From assembly GCA_011634665.1 (NCBI GenBank), contig WAEK01000014.1, positions 1 to 64,000 of the forward strand: DNA of 64,000 bases, written 5' to 3'. Made by a program: the position numbers and the translations under genes. The first letter of the stretch is position 1. Every line of letters begins with the position of its first letter. The stretch comes from Mortierella sp. BCC40632 (lineage: Eukaryota > Mortierellomycota > Mortierellomycetes > Mortierellales > Mortierellaceae). Positions 52,874 to 64,000 of the stretch are shown in pieces. The notes beneath the pieces were generated by a model. It was not told where the DNA came from, searched no databases, and saw nothing but the letters and a program-made list of their open reading frames with translations.

Positions 52874-54820
52874 ATGGCGTCTGACGTCATCTGGACGAAT
52901 GAGGTCAAGCTGGAGAAGGGAAAGTGGGTAGAGCATGTATCGTTCGGATCGTTTGTGAAGAGATTTGACATAAGGAATAAGGAATAAGGAAGTAGCAGAG
53001 GCCCGTTATGCTGCCCTCCTTAACAGTCCGTACATCAAGGAGAAGCGACGACAACGTCTACAAGTAGCATACGCTGACTTCAAGGACTCTCGTCTCCGAC
53101 ATTTCTGGGCATCATGGGAGCAATCAGTCTCCTTGAATGAGACTCGGAATAGATTGCTTTGTAACGCCACCATAATCCGGAAGGAGACCGCTATTCTTGC
53201 CCAGCAAGCTTCTCTTCGCGATTCCACCAGCAGCTTTGAGGTTCCATATACAGATTGGAACCAGGAAATTCTCACACCATCGTCCTCTGCTGGAGCAACA
53301 TCGACTCCAACTGAAGCAGACACAGAAGGTATTTATTTTGAGCTTCTTGAATGAGGTTTCCTAACTGGTACTGTTAGTCGCTGACTCTGAGATTTCTACG
53401 ACTGTTGCATCAGGGCTTGGCTCTGTCGGGAACGCGTCGTTAGAAGCTCAGGACATTAGCAAGGAGCAAGCCGATCGCACCGACGCTCAGGACGACAGCC
53501 TGGAAGAATCAACATCTGCTGATGAGGCGATTGTGTGGTCTCCAGCAAAATGGTCTCCTTTCTATGAGCTTGTCCGATACATCTTTTCTAAGGTAAATCT
53601 CTGTCAGTCATAGGCATTCCTCCTTGTATGTCATACTACTAACTCTAACACTTTCCCATACTCATTAGGCCAGGAACAAGTATGCCCCCTTCCATGTCAT
53701 GCCATCGGATCTCTCTGAAAACCACCGGCAAATGTTTGAAAAGGCTGTAGAACTTCTTCGCGAACCTGGTGATATCTTGCGCAAGAAATCCTGTAAGCAT
53801 TTAATCTTTTAGTCTTGACTCCTTGATAAAACCAGTAACCTTACTATGGCTTTTCTTGCTCTAGTGTCATCACACCTGGTATCATCAATACCATCTCCAG
53901 ATTTGGCATAGAGTTTCTTCTCTCACAGCGCATTGTGGAAGAAAGTCTGCATCCGTGCATGGCCAACAAATCACCAACTTTAGCAAGGCTAGTCACTGAG
54001 CTTTTGAGTGCGCTTTATCCGGACGAGGACCTCCCACACGAACCATCCATGTCAAGTTTGCAGAGCTTTGTCTAATCAATGCTTGTGACAGAGAGCACGA
54101 AAACAAGACGAACTAAAGAAGATCAAGAGATCTATGTCTTCCTCAAAATCATTTGCCAGATTCTCATGTGGCTGGAACACGGACTCTTTGTGCGCCCCAC
54201 ATCGGAGCACGTCTACGTTTCAGCCTGGAGCTCTATCTTCAACACCCTGTTTGCTGGTGGCGGCCTCCGTGTGATACCGTAAGTTAACAACCGGCCGCAC
54301 CAGTAGTCAATGCATATCCATTTCTGGAGAGGCCTAACCAGCCCACTAACATAATGTATCACGTTAGAGAGGAGAGCTTGCTTCGCAAGTGTCTAAACAC
54401 TGTCGACAGCTGACAGAAGATGGGTTTGGTACAAGATCAGCAAATGGCACGAGTGGAAGAAAGGTCGATTTGACGCTGCAAGTCTTGGTTGACAGTAACT
54501 GGATCGGAGAAGTCGCGGTCTTCGAATCCAAACCCGTTGTGACAGACGCGACCTGCGTGAAATAGCAAAACAAATCAGTTCGGTTGAATGCTGCCATTTT
54601 GTACAACTTGGAGTCGCGAGGTTTGGATATCAGCCAGTGGTATCCGATCATTGCGGAAACCCGCGCCTTGGTCGCCGACTTTTACACTATCAAACGATAC
54701 GAGGACGTCCTTGGTGTCGGAAAGGCAACGAAAATGAAATGCTGGATTCCTGCTGACTGTAGTCAGCTGAAAGGGTTTTTCAGATCAGAATCGATGAACA
54801 TTCTCTTGGGTTTCCGGGTA
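52874..54820 (+). pseudogene. Multi-exon PD-(D/E)XK nuclease-like gene, decayed
   Basis: The ATG at 52874 starts a helical region. An extra copy of a 7-bp unit (AATAAGG, about 52976-52989) throws the frame. Coding resumes (YIKEKRRQRLQVAYADFKDS, 53000-53328) with GT-AG introns at 53329-53377, 53593-53668 and about 53793-53865. The frame is lost again after the third intron, at an in-frame TAA (54073) and at a TAG (54563). The nuclease-like block is SGRKVDLTLQVLVDS...GEVAVFESKPV (about 54465-54540), a D...ExK arrangement, followed by NAAILYNLESRGLDISQWYP and RYEDVLGVG. I recall similar unnamed proteins in Mortierella-type genomes; the nuclease reading is inference from the motif. It lies beside the CRN genes. 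Confidence 0.6.
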
Positions 54821-54874
54821 AGTATCTCTACATGGCCACTCCGTAATCTGCCACAACCTCGCCCCTTCCTTTAT

Positions 54875-54905
<31 letters not shown>

Positions 54906-56400
54906 TGGAGTACACTAGGTAGGAAGTTGGTTGATAGATGGCATGGAGAGAACAGCGAGGAACCTTTTTCTCTTCTCTACTCTTTTCACTTTCTCTCCCT
55001 TCTTTTGTTCTCTCACTCTTCTTTAGCTCCCTCTCTCTCTCTCTCTGATTTTATTTTGCTTTTGAGTGTCCTCACTCTTTCTGCTCCCCTCTCTATCTTC
55101 CTCTTTTTTCCCGAAAGAAACAATGCCCTGTCCTTTCATTTCTTATTTGTTGTCTCAGTTGCGATTTATTTAATATAGTAACAACCCTCGCAAACGATGC
55201 CCCCTACCATAAAAATACGCCTCTACCTCCTGGGACCCGCAGATCTTGAAAGAACGGTTTGTTCACATAGAGTGACCCATGTCTACCTTCCTCCTTGAAC
55301 CTTCCCTCCTCCTCTCACTCTCTCCCGAATGGGCAGTAGTCAACGATGTCCGGAAATCAAGACTATGGAGGATGATAGCCTTCGTTTTAACTGGGTCATG
55401 TGGGAAAAGATCTGTAATAGATCAACACAATCCGATCTACTAGTGCTTCCTTCAGTTGAAAGACTTGACTCTGTACCTTGGTTGAAACCTATTACGTTCA
55501 GAGATATCCCATATGTATACCAAGAAGACTGGAATAATGTTGAGATCCCCCGAAGGCGCTACTACCTATCAATGACTTTGCTCAAGGAGAAAATATTGCA
55601 AGGAGTGTGAAAATCAAACTCACAACGTCCCCCGCTGAAAAATGCTGTTGCGTGTTTGGAAAGCGGTGCAACGAATGTCGAAAGAGAGTGCGCTATTTTT
55701 GAGTAGACTGCAATCTAAACAAAAATCTCACATGGAGTGTAAAGATGAATTCAAGTAGACGAAAGAGAGTACCGGTCAACATTTAAAAAAGGCTGTTAGT
55801 CTTTTCCCCTTTTCACAACCGATTTTCTCTCTCTCTCTCTCCATTTACTTTTTTTTTTTTTTTTTTTTTTTCAGTTAACCTTCTCCCCTTTTTTCAATGT
55901 CGGACAAACATTAACGTTTTTCCTCTTCTTTGTCCCCATGCCTTCTATCTCCACGCGATCTAATAGAACCACATGGTCGCTAGGCTATACTGCTTTTATT
56001 CACATTTTTGATCGTCCCTGGCTGCAACATCCCTCAACTGTTTGTTATCATACAGTCGAGCAATGGAGTATTTTTTTATTTATTGAATGGCTATAAATTG
56101 AAGGTGGTGCTCTAACACTTGGCACGTGCAGCAACTTTAATACCTTTCTGACTAAAATATGGTACCGCGAGTTTCCCCCCTCCTGGACCTGAAACGCCTC
56201 GGTGCACTTCTTGCGGGATAATAGGGCATGCACGCCCAACAAACCAATTTTTGTCGAGACTACCGCAGACGAATAAACAAAGACCAGGAGAGTCAGACTA
56301 TACTTACCACCCAAAAACAGATTAAAACTGTCGTAGATGTCCCAGTCAAACTAACGTCTAACAACAAGCTCTGGCCCCGCTAATAGGGCTGCCAATCGCC
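54821..56400. other. Gene-poor stretch with homopolymers
   Basis: Holds a T8A24 junction (54874-54905), a (CT)n run near 55031-55045 and a T24 run (55849-55872). An ORF at 55329-55610 (93 residues, plus) has no recognised domain and no exon signals I can support. Confidence 0.5.
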
Positions 56401-56441
56401 TGAGACAAAGGCGAAGCAACAACCTTCAGCGTCTACCTGTT

Positions 56442-56816
56442 GTGAAGCATGAGAAGTGCCGAAGAACCAAAGCTGTAGGAAAAAAGAAGTATGGAAGCCT
56501 TTCAGCGCAGACAGAGGATGTTCCGGCGAAGGAGGAGGAGGAGGAGGAGGAGGATGCTCTGTTAGAGGACGCTCAAGAAACAGTTCTCGATACGCTCCAA
56601 GTGGATATTGTTCAGAATATTGATGATGATGATACTCTTCCGGCAAAGGACATTCACGTTGATGACTTGGATGTGACAAGTACTAGCGACATTTTTGGCG
56701 ATACCGACCAGGGTCACTCAAGGCCACTCTTTGTACTACTTTTTCACGGTCTTGCATCGGCTGTCCTAATGCTCTACTTTGGAGATCCTTTGCCTGTTTT
56801 TTCTGACAAGTTCTAA
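56442..56816 (+). CDS. Possible exon of an acidic hypothetical protein
   Basis: An open stretch with a basic start (KHEKCRRTKAVGKKKYG), a Glu run (EEEEEEE) and an Asp-rich middle (VQNIDDDDTLP, VDDLDVTS). It then enters a hydrophobic tail that may be non-coding. There is no ATG in a good context and no domain. Composition is more protein-like than its neighbours, but it could be chance. Confidence 0.25.
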   Translation: MKHEKCRRTKAVGKKKYGSLSAQTEDVPAKEEEEEEEDALLEDAQETVLDTLQVDIVQNIDDDDTLPAKDIHVDDLDVTSTSDIFGDTDQGHSRPLFVLLFHGLASAVLMLYFGDPLPVFSDKF

Positions 56817-57805
56817 TAGTAGAGTGAGAGATTAGTATCGAATGACTGCCACGTGGAGGTGAGAGATGGAGAGAAGGCTTCGGAGACAAGGGCAAACAAG
56901 AAAGCGAGAAAATGGGTCAACAGAGAAATGATGATTAAACAAGCGATGAAAGTTCATTTGGACTAGCAGACGAGACCTTGCTCAATCAGTCTGAAGAGGG
57001 GAAAGGCAATGGGAAAGATGGAGTTCATGCGCGTTGGAAGGACTAGAGGGACTGGCAAAAATGGGACTGCATGGGTGGCGTATCCAGTCTGATTTTTTTT
57101 TTTTTTTTTTTTTTAGCTCGCTGGCTGCTCCAAGTCTCGAAGCACGAACCTCTTCCACAAGACTCATCGGAGCATTCGCCCTTGAACATACTTTGTTGAT
57201 TGCCATAGTCATAGCCTCTAGAGCAGGATCCAAATGGAGTAAACATTTCTAGAAGCGACGGCTCTTCAAGAGAGGAGGGTTTAGGTTTGGGCGCGGGTGA
57301 GCTCCTGCGACTTTTTTTTTCTGCTTTGGCTTTTGCTTTGGTTCTTGCTTTGGCTTTTGCTTCAATAAAATAGAGTTGGTATGAGGGCGGGGAGATACGC
57401 CGTAGAGCAGCAAGGCGGGCTTAGGTAGCGGCGGCAGTAGCGGTTATAGTGACGATGAGGTGGGACGGTCTGATACACGCTACACGCCCTCGATGTACCA
57501 CAACTCAAACAGACAACACGCTCTACGATTCACTTTGACCAAGGGACTAGGCACATACTACTCTTTACCAAACAACAACGTACTTTGAACCGGAAGGGCA
57601 ATGGTTCAGTAGAGTTGCAAAGACAATAACAAAAGAAAAGCACTCGTGTGAACGGAGCTACACATGAGGCACTGGTATTGAGGATACCCTGAGGGAAGGT
57701 AGAACAAAGCAAGAAGATTAGAGACAACCAAGCATTCTTGGGCGATGATAGAGAGGAGACCACATGTCAAATGCGAAGACATCCCAATGAAGCGAGAAGC
57801 CCTTT
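56817..57805. other. Unassigned, with T22 run and short minisatellite
   Basis: A T22 run at 57093-57114 and about four copies of a TGCTTTGGCTTT-like 12-mer at 57320-57362. No gene supported. Confidence 0.5.
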
Positions 57806-58054
57806 TCACCTGGGCTCCTTCAAAGTGTAACCTTCGTGCTTTGCGGAGATAACACGGATAGATTCAACCAAACCAAACCGACATGGGACACCAATACCGT
57901 TGCTGTCACCATTCATGAGAACAAATGAAACTTTGTTATTGGCCACTGCTGTCATGGACCCACCATCCGGAGCCACATCTGATTGTGCAAGTATGTTGTT
58001 TCTTCGAGCAAAGCTAGACTGTGGTGCAAAAAGAACTGAGAGTTGAATCCCCAT
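57806..58054 (-). CDS. Possible terminal exon, hypothetical protein
   Basis: An 82-residue open frame that follows an acceptor-like CGATTTCTAG with a CTATGAC branch-like motif upstream (about 58080-58055). The peptide is beta-rich in appearance (MTAVANNKVSFVLMNGDSNG, GLVESIRVISAKHEG). I do not recognise it. Upstream exons were not resolved, although a coding-like segment (ITEQCRHRFGTRDC) lies near 58180-58230. Confidence 0.3.
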   Translation of the reverse strand: MGIQLSVLFAPQSSFARRNNILAQSDVAPDGGSMTAVANNKVSFVLMNGDSNGIGVPCRFGLVESIRVISAKHEGYTLKEPR

Positions 58055-59751
58055 CTAGAAATCGATAAACCGACTATGTCATAGCCTACGCGAAGTCAGC
58101 CAGCAAAGTTTCCGCTTGTGCATCTTGGAAGTATTACACAGAGACTACCTTGGACTGCTTGACTATTCTAAGGAAGGGCAGTCTCGGGTACCAAAGCGAT
58201 GACGACACTGTTCCGTGATATTGTCAAGATTCAAAGGATCACCAGGTGACGCAAAGGTCTGTGTATTATACCAAGCCAGGCTTTTTGCCAGATGGCGAAC
58301 ACTCTACAAGCACTAGCTAGTTGTCCTGTGACTGGAAGATTGGTGGACAGCTTGACTTGTGCTTTAAATTTTGGAAATATTTTATCTGTCATTGGGGGCA
58401 TGGGTGGAGACATTAGTTCTCCGCCACTTTCCGAAGGTTTCGCTGCCCGACATCGAGGAGCTGAATGATTAAATAGTGGCGCAGGACCATTCAGGAGAGA
58501 TACCACTCTCAGTCACTTTGTGTATACACCAGCAACTCACTCTGGATGAGCGGAGCATGCAGCATTATCAAGGCATCGACTCATCCTTGCAGGTAGACGA
58601 AGGTGAGGGCCCTCAGTCCGATCCAGTGTGCAAAAATGGTTACTCTTAATCTATAGGTCCGGATTTGTACATAACTATGTGACTATAGATCCTGCGCCAT
58701 GAGCATTCCTCTCTTGGACGCTTGTTATCCCACGTCTACCACATTCGCTCCTATAGTCGGTCATTTAACTGGCAATCTACGATACTGCCCTAGCAGTGCT
58801 CTCCTTTGTAGCCCCCAAATCTGGCGCCTCCGTGTTGTATTCGCCATCCTGTAACTAGAGCTCTGGGATCTATCGAACCTACAGTTGATAGACCACAGCA
58901 TCAACGCCAAGATCCAGGAGCCAAGAATGAGTGCTCCCGGAATAGCCAGTCCTTAAAACTGCCACTTCTTTGCTCCATACTATTTTGTCACCGGACAGCT
59001 CAGGAAAGACGACCTGCGAAGTCTAAATCCTAAAGGCACCTTCTCATTCCACCGATACGCATTGCTCAGGCACTTGCAGCCATTGCGAGCTGGAAGCGCC
59101 GGGCTGAGAGTCTAGTAAGCAAGGATAACGTCAATGACACTAACAGTTAAAAATAAGCGAAGGAAAAGAAAAGGAAAAAGAGTTGACCAATTTGTTCCGC
59201 CCCCTCTGTGTCTTTTGTGATAGCAAATTTCTCGTGAGGCATGTGTAACCTTCAGGAACGGTGCACTGCCTCAAAGAAAATGAAGAGCAAAAGCTAAACC
59301 TGGCTCGCCTTAATCTTCGGTTAGCTTTGCTGCGCTGCTGGTAGGTCTGAGAAGGCTGGGTTCTGGCCTCCATTAGCTCTTCTGGCAATGGAGAGTCGAC
59401 CCTCCCTCCCTCCCCCCTCCTCTATACACGCACGGGAAAAACAGACACCATCATGGTGCTTTGTGTACAACCTTACCTTTTGTATTTCCCTCATTGGATA
59501 AACAAAGGGGGGGCGAATAAACTCTGCACAGCAGTTGATGGATGGATGGTCTTTAAACACACAATCCTTTTTAACGCTTCACATATCTCTTGTCATCTCG
59601 ACCTTATTCCCGTTCTCTTTTCTCTACAAACAACGCCCATTGACTCGACGAATCAATCGGTAAGACTAGATAGAGGTCGTTGTTATTTTTATTTTTTCTT
59701 TTACTCTTATCTTACATGCCCAAGGCTGCAAGTCTCTAATCGATGACACTC

Positions 59752-59789
<38 letters not shown>

Positions 59790-59820
59790 AAATCAACCAC
59801 TCTAGCTAGCAAAAGTCTTT
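58055..59820. other. Gene-poor region
   Basis: No supported gene. It has an A30 run at 59756-59785. ORFs such as 58231-58506 (minus) lack recognisable features. Confidence 0.5.
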
Positions 59821-59845
59821 TAATATTTTCAGAGCAAGCATAACT

Positions 59846-60058
59846 ATGAGTGGCAATGAAGATTCCTGGTCAGAAGCCCCCAACAAGATACTTGTGCTCA
59901 TTGGCATGGGTGTCTTTAGTTTCTGGTTCACACGTTTACTTGTGACCCATGGTCGAGTATGGAATCCATTTGTATGGGGACCACAGACTTTTTCGCCGGT
60001 TTTAGAAGAATCTTGTCAGAGGCAGGACTCTTCCTCTCAAGCGAATACAAAATCGTAA
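59846..60058 (+). CDS. Short hypothetical protein with one TM segment
   Basis: 70 residues starting ATG AGT GGC, with a hydrophobic segment (ILVLIGMGVFSFWFTRLLV, residues ~15-33). A pyrimidine-rich acceptor-like TATTTTCAG lies just upstream. No family is recognised. It may be an exon or a chance ORF. Confidence 0.25.
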   Translation: MSGNEDSWSEAPNKILVLIGMGVFSFWFTRLLVTHGRVWNPFVWGPQTFSPVLEESCQRQDSSSQANTKS

Positions 60059-61535
60059 TATGTGGTGAGGAAAAAAAGAAAAATAAAAACTCGACATTCA
60101 CATACCTACTTCTACTCCTATCGCTTAAATTACAACCTTAGCAATCATAAAATTGCCGTCAACGGTTCACTCTGAAATATCTAGCGAGGCTTACTATTCA
60201 GTTCTTAATTTCATTCTTTACAGAACGTGAGTGATGTGCTGGGACAGAGGCGAGAAGTAATCCGTATTCTCACAGGGGCATCTGCCTACAATGAGTGGAG
60301 GAACAGATATCCTCTTTCTCACACCATCAGGCTCATAGTCCAAATCGCTGTTGTTCATGGATTTCATGGCTAGATAGAAGGAGATTCACGTCTCCTGGGA
60401 ATGTGGACGCTCCAGGCTTTCCAACAAAACCTTTGCTCCCGGTCGAGAGTGGAGCCATAGCAAAGCGACTAGGCTAGCAAGCAGACAGGATTTACCAGGC
60501 TCTGCCCAACTGCATTGGTCACATACCCGCGCATTGTAAGATGTTGGTAGAACTGGTGCTGACGATGCCATCCACTATCGAATGTTGAAAAGTGAATGGA
60601 GAGTTGATAACCATTCGCAAAAGGTCACTCTGTGGTTGCTGCTCTACTCCCCCTCCCCGGCTTCTCTTTTTTTTTGGCGACAAAGGAATCTCTCACAAAG
60701 TGTATAGATACAAATTGTCAGAATGATGCAGTGTCGGCATTTTCTTTAACCACTGGGAATCGAAGCCCACCTTCTTCCTTTTCTTTCTCTTTCTCCATCA
60801 CCTCCATCGCCTCAATGGACCTAGCTGACAGAGTGGGGGGTCAGATAGGTGCGTTCTTAGTAGCGGCTATTGTTAACCCATGTATGGACACCACTGTGAC
60901 CCAATCCAGTAGAGTTGCTCTCTTGGTATCTCTGTTGAACAAATTTGACCACACGAACTACCATGGATATGCTCGGTACAATCCCTCATGCGCCAACTTT
61001 CCATTTGTTACTCGAGGCCCATCCATGAGGAAGAATAAAGGATCATGCATAAATCCTGGCGACAAAAGATCAGCTTAGACAGTAGGGCGCATGAATGAAC
61101 ATTTAATTCATGTGAACAGAAAGATAGTTCGAAAAAAAAAAAAAAAAAAAAAAAGACGAAGAGGGTCGCGTGAGTGGACAACGACAGCTGCATAAAAAAA
61201 GGGAGGGAAGGGGTGCAGAAAGGGTCAGTCTGGCGTATGCATTACGATCTCTCTGGGTGTGAAATGAATGGCTGGTCGTTTGACTAGTGCCTTTGTAGAT
61301 CACTTTTAGCCAGTTGGAATTTTGCATGAGCTAGGCAAAAGCAACGCGTATAGTCCTCTTTGAATTAAAGACGCAAGCACCATCCAAAATTATAAGTATG
61401 GTAGATAGAAACCGCCTTTGTCAAATGCATGAAAAACAGAAAATGGGCGATGGGGCACCACAGGTACCATGGTTACGGAAGAGACTACTAGACTTGTGAG
61501 ACAATGATGCTAGCCAGTCTGGTAATTTTGACTTT
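60059..61535. other. No supported gene
   Basis: Contains an A23 run at 61132-61154. The ORF at 60632-61078 (plus, 148 codons) starts at a non-ATG codon and shows no domain. Confidence 0.5.
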
Positions 61536-61602
61536 CTCTCTCTCTCTCTCTCTTCTGTAGCAGTAGCGCGCCCCCTCATACTTTCCTCGCATATAAAAGA
61601 AG
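61536..61602 (+). promoter_or_regulatory. Promoter of the six-cysteine peptide gene
   Basis: A (CT)n tract (61536-61554), then a CATATAAAAGAAG TATA box at about 61591-61603. About 230 bp of leader precede the ATG. Confidence 0.55.
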
Positions 61603-61829
61603 ACCGTCGACAATCCTAGCGTCTTGGACCAACACACTTCAAGAATTTAAACCACAACCACCTTGCAAGAACCCCCACAACCTCACTGAGCCTTTATACA
61701 ATTATCCCACTCTTGTAAATCCTACGGTCTTGGTCTTCGCGACTGTAGCTTTTTTTTTTTTAAGTGTTGCAGTGTTTTTTCGGAGCTAACTTTTATTCAG
61801 CTGGTTTCGTCATATCCTATAGACCTATC

Positions 61830-62057
61830 ATGCATATCAAATCCGTCGCCCTCGTCGCTGTGCTTGCCTCCGTTGTCTGTGCCAAGGGTAACTACGTCTG
61901 TCGCTCGTTCCGGGTCGAGGGCGATTGCAACAAGTACGTTTGCGTGAATGGCTATGCAAACTGCAAAATCAACTCGGATGAGGACCTCGACTGCGATTGC
62001 TACGTCAAGGTTCACCAAGGTCCTTTCTTCAGGAGCATCCAGAACTGGTGGAACTAA
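61830..62057 (+). CDS. Small secreted six-cysteine peptide
   Basis: 75 residues. The ATG at 61830 begins a clear signal peptide (MHIKSVALVAVLASVVCA, likely cut after residue 18). The mature 57 residues have six cysteines (positions 24, 33, 38, 45, 55, 57) spaced C-8-C-4-C-6-C-9-C-1-C, enough for three disulfides, and an aromatic C-terminus (IQNWWN). Size, secretion signal and cysteine content are those of small secreted proteins of fungi, which include effectors, antimicrobial peptides and inhibitors; I cannot assign a family. A TATA box and CT tract lie upstream. An intron in the leader is possible. The in-frame codons upstream of the ATG (from 61764) are not part of the secretory signal, supporting this start. 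Confidence 0.72.
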   Translation: MHIKSVALVAVLASVVCAKGNYVCRSFRVEGDCNKYVCVNGYANCKINSDEDLDCDCYVKVHQGPFFRSIQNWWN

Positions 62058-63178
62058 TTTTTAGGCCCTACTAGTGTTTAGCTCTTGAATTACAGCAAAC
62101 TATGAATCATAAAAAGCTGCTCATGAGATACGCTGTTTGCCTTGGAAGTAATTACTAGAAGAAGAAGAAAAGGGGGGGGGGAGGGTGGGGTGGTGCAAGA
62201 CATGGAGAACGCTGACTGCGTACAGGACACCCATGTCCAGGAAACCCATGTCCAGGAAATTCCCGGCTTGTGCCGTTGCCATCGTACTTCAAAAAGATAC
62301 TGCACGCAGATGTATCTTTTAGCTTTCCTGGCTAGCACGCTGCACAGTTGATTTGAACACATTCAAGAGGTCCAAGATGCCTCGTTTATCCTGCTAGTAC
62401 AGCTGTATCTGAGAGTGCAGACATGGAGTGTCTTCAAAGCCCAGAGTAGATGGCATGATCGAAAGAGCTACGCATTGACGATCACTGAGAAAGCGCTGTC
62501 AAAGTGAGTTGGAGGCATTGCAATAGCAAGCCACAAGTGCGATTTGAAGAGACAGGAGCTAAGTCTCTCTCTCTCTCTCTCTTTCTCTCTCAAAAATGCA
62601 CGCCACCACTCAGTTCAATGAATGAATATGTTCACTCCACACCACAGGCATCTGCGCCATCAGATTCCTGCTTCTCGCAACATGACCCAGCTCCAGCTCT
62701 TGCGCTTGTCAATCGTTGGAACATATACGAGGGAACCTTTGAGTAAGAATGGAAGCACAGAGAAAAGTCGTTGCGCTCTTCAGAATACAATAAAAGAGGT
62801 TCCAAAGAACACAAGGACGTCGTTTAGAGAATCCATAGTGCTGGAGAAGGCGAGAATGAATTCCTGAGAAGTAATACTCCATTCCTATCTCCAACTTGGG
62901 CACTGACCTTTTGCTGCCACGCTTTCACATCCTCCTACTTCCCCTTCCTCGACTTTTTTTTGGGCGTGTAGGTCCTTCTGGTTGGTTCTCTTCAGTCTTG
63001 CCATCGTTTCTTTCATGCACTGGTGCAGATATCTTCTGGCTATCCAAAAGAAAGACTCCATGAGGATAGCTGTCACGTCGACAAAAGTGACAAAAAAAAA
63101 AAAAAAAAAAAAGGGCAAAGTTGAATCTAACAGGTACAGAGGGCTACTGGATCATATTGACTTTCCAGACTGTAGCGA
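62058..63178. other. No supported gene
   Basis: A 15-bp direct repeat (CCATGTCCAGGAAAC-like) at 62230-62260, a CT run at 62567-62590 and an A21 run at 63092-63112. Confidence 0.5.
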
Positions 63179-63479
63179 ATGGCGGCGACCACTGAACAAC
63201 AAAACACCTCTCTGAGAGTCACCACTCTTACGAGTACCATAGACCGCACACTCAAACCTCTTGGCTCAACACCCTACGAGGTTACGCGTCACCATAGACA
63301 CCACGGGTGGATAAACGTCAGAGCATTAAAGCCGATGTCAAGCATCGTTCAAAATCTTATCATAGTTCGGGAGAATGGTTTAGCAGTTGCCCAGACATCC
63401 TCTGAGACGTTGTCAAAGGCATTCAAGCATCGAGCAGAAGCCCTCCTCTGGGACACACTATGGAGGCCATTCTCTAGAG
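63179..63479 (+). CDS. Possible first exon of a hypothetical protein
   Basis: The ATG at 63179 opens about 100 codons (MAATTEQQNTSLRVTTLTST...FKHRAEALLWDTLW), ending at TCTAGAG followed by GTATGTGG, a good fungal 5' splice site. Amphipathic helices are likely. No family recognised, and the next exon was not found before the microsatellite at 63545. Confidence 0.35.
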
Positions 63480-63543
63480 GTATGTGGTCAGGAGACCTTT
63501 GATCAAAAACGTCAAAGCTCGCCATTGTGTTATCAGATACAAG

Positions 63544-63583
63544 AACAAAGAGAAGAGGAAGAAGAAGAAGAAGAAGAAGAAGA

Positions 63584-63620
<37 letters not shown>
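63544..63620. repeat. (GAA)n(GA)n microsatellite
   Basis: About ten GAA units followed by about 14 GA units. Confidence 0.97.
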
Positions 63621-63622
<2 letters not shown>

Positions 63623-64000
63623 CCAATTCACGCTTTGCCCATTTCTTGCCTCCAAGAAGCCTACCGAGATTGAACAGGTTTGTGAGCCAACCATCTTTGC
63701 GCCTCCTTGCTACAACATAAAGAGTACTTTGCTCAAAGGGCCCTGACTCTGGACCGGGATGGGAAATACATGGAATATACACACGTCCCAGGGGCATTTC
63801 TCAATTTCACTGTCAAAAATTGGAGTATGAGGGGGGTCCCAGCCTATCAAATGTCCAGGATCTCTAAGTTTAGCTTGTCATACTTTTACATATTTAGCAG
63901 AGAACGTATGATCCTTTATTGGGAACAATTACGGGCTCAAATAGGTCAGGGATTATATTGTACTGTGGTAAGGTAATCAGGGAAAGGGTAGGGGGAAGGT
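63621..64000. other. No supported gene
   Basis: Short ORFs only; nothing recognised. Confidence 0.5.

Overview
The window looks like nuclear DNA of a filamentous fungus, most probably an early-diverging lineage (Mucoromycota, and within it Mortierellomycotina is my best guess). Reasons: short GT-AG introns (about 49-110 nt), Ty3/gypsy chromoviruses with integrase-linked chromodomains, Tc1, PIF/Harbinger and hAT transposons, and a Crinkler (CRN) effector-like gene whose N-terminus uses the fungal LFCLVDGE form rather than the oomycete LxLFLAK form. The lineage call is inference.

Positions 1-34,465 are a stack of nested mobile elements. From left to right: Ty3/gypsy A (minus, runs off the left edge) sits in the integrase of a truncated chromovirus B (minus). 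Next is a complete two-LTR non-chromodomain Ty3 element D (5511-17985), whose reverse transcriptase is split by a Tc1 transposon (9796-14584) that itself holds a PIF/Harbinger transposon (11215-14363). Then comes chromovirus E (plus, same family as B), interrupted by a different Tc1 (21038-22639) and ending in a 3' LTR at 22852-23115. E abuts the integrase end of element F (3' LTR at 24012), which abuts the gag of chromovirus G (to about 31494). G carries a second copy of the first Tc1 (25975-27604) and a solo D-type LTR (30408-31117) with a 4-bp target duplication. After G lie a gag-only fragment H (minus), a 122-bp direct repeat, a solo E-type LTR, a further LTR-like segment and a hAT transposase tail. 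Nearly every polyprotein is broken, often by 1-nt differences in homopolymers.

Positions 34,465-47,390 are gene-poor. They hold long GA/CT microsatellites, A or T homopolymers of 20-34 nt, one six-TM membrane-protein ORF (40055-40798, minus) and a probable tRNA-derived SINE (44321-44780, minus strand, 17-bp target duplication, internal Pol III A and B boxes).

Positions 47,395-54,880 form a cluster of three decayed effector or nuclease-like genes. They are a CRN/RHS-type remnant without its NTPase core (plus), a CRN N-terminal domain + P-loop NTPase + restriction-endonuclease-like gene (minus, tail-to-tail with the first, about 50 bp apart), and a multi-exon PD-(D/E)XK-like gene with several frame lesions (plus). 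Simple repeats (a CT/TA compound tract and a TTTC array) lie between the last two. The remaining 9 kb has few supportable genes. The best is a 75-residue secreted six-cysteine peptide (61830-62057) behind a TATA box, plus weak exon-like ORFs.
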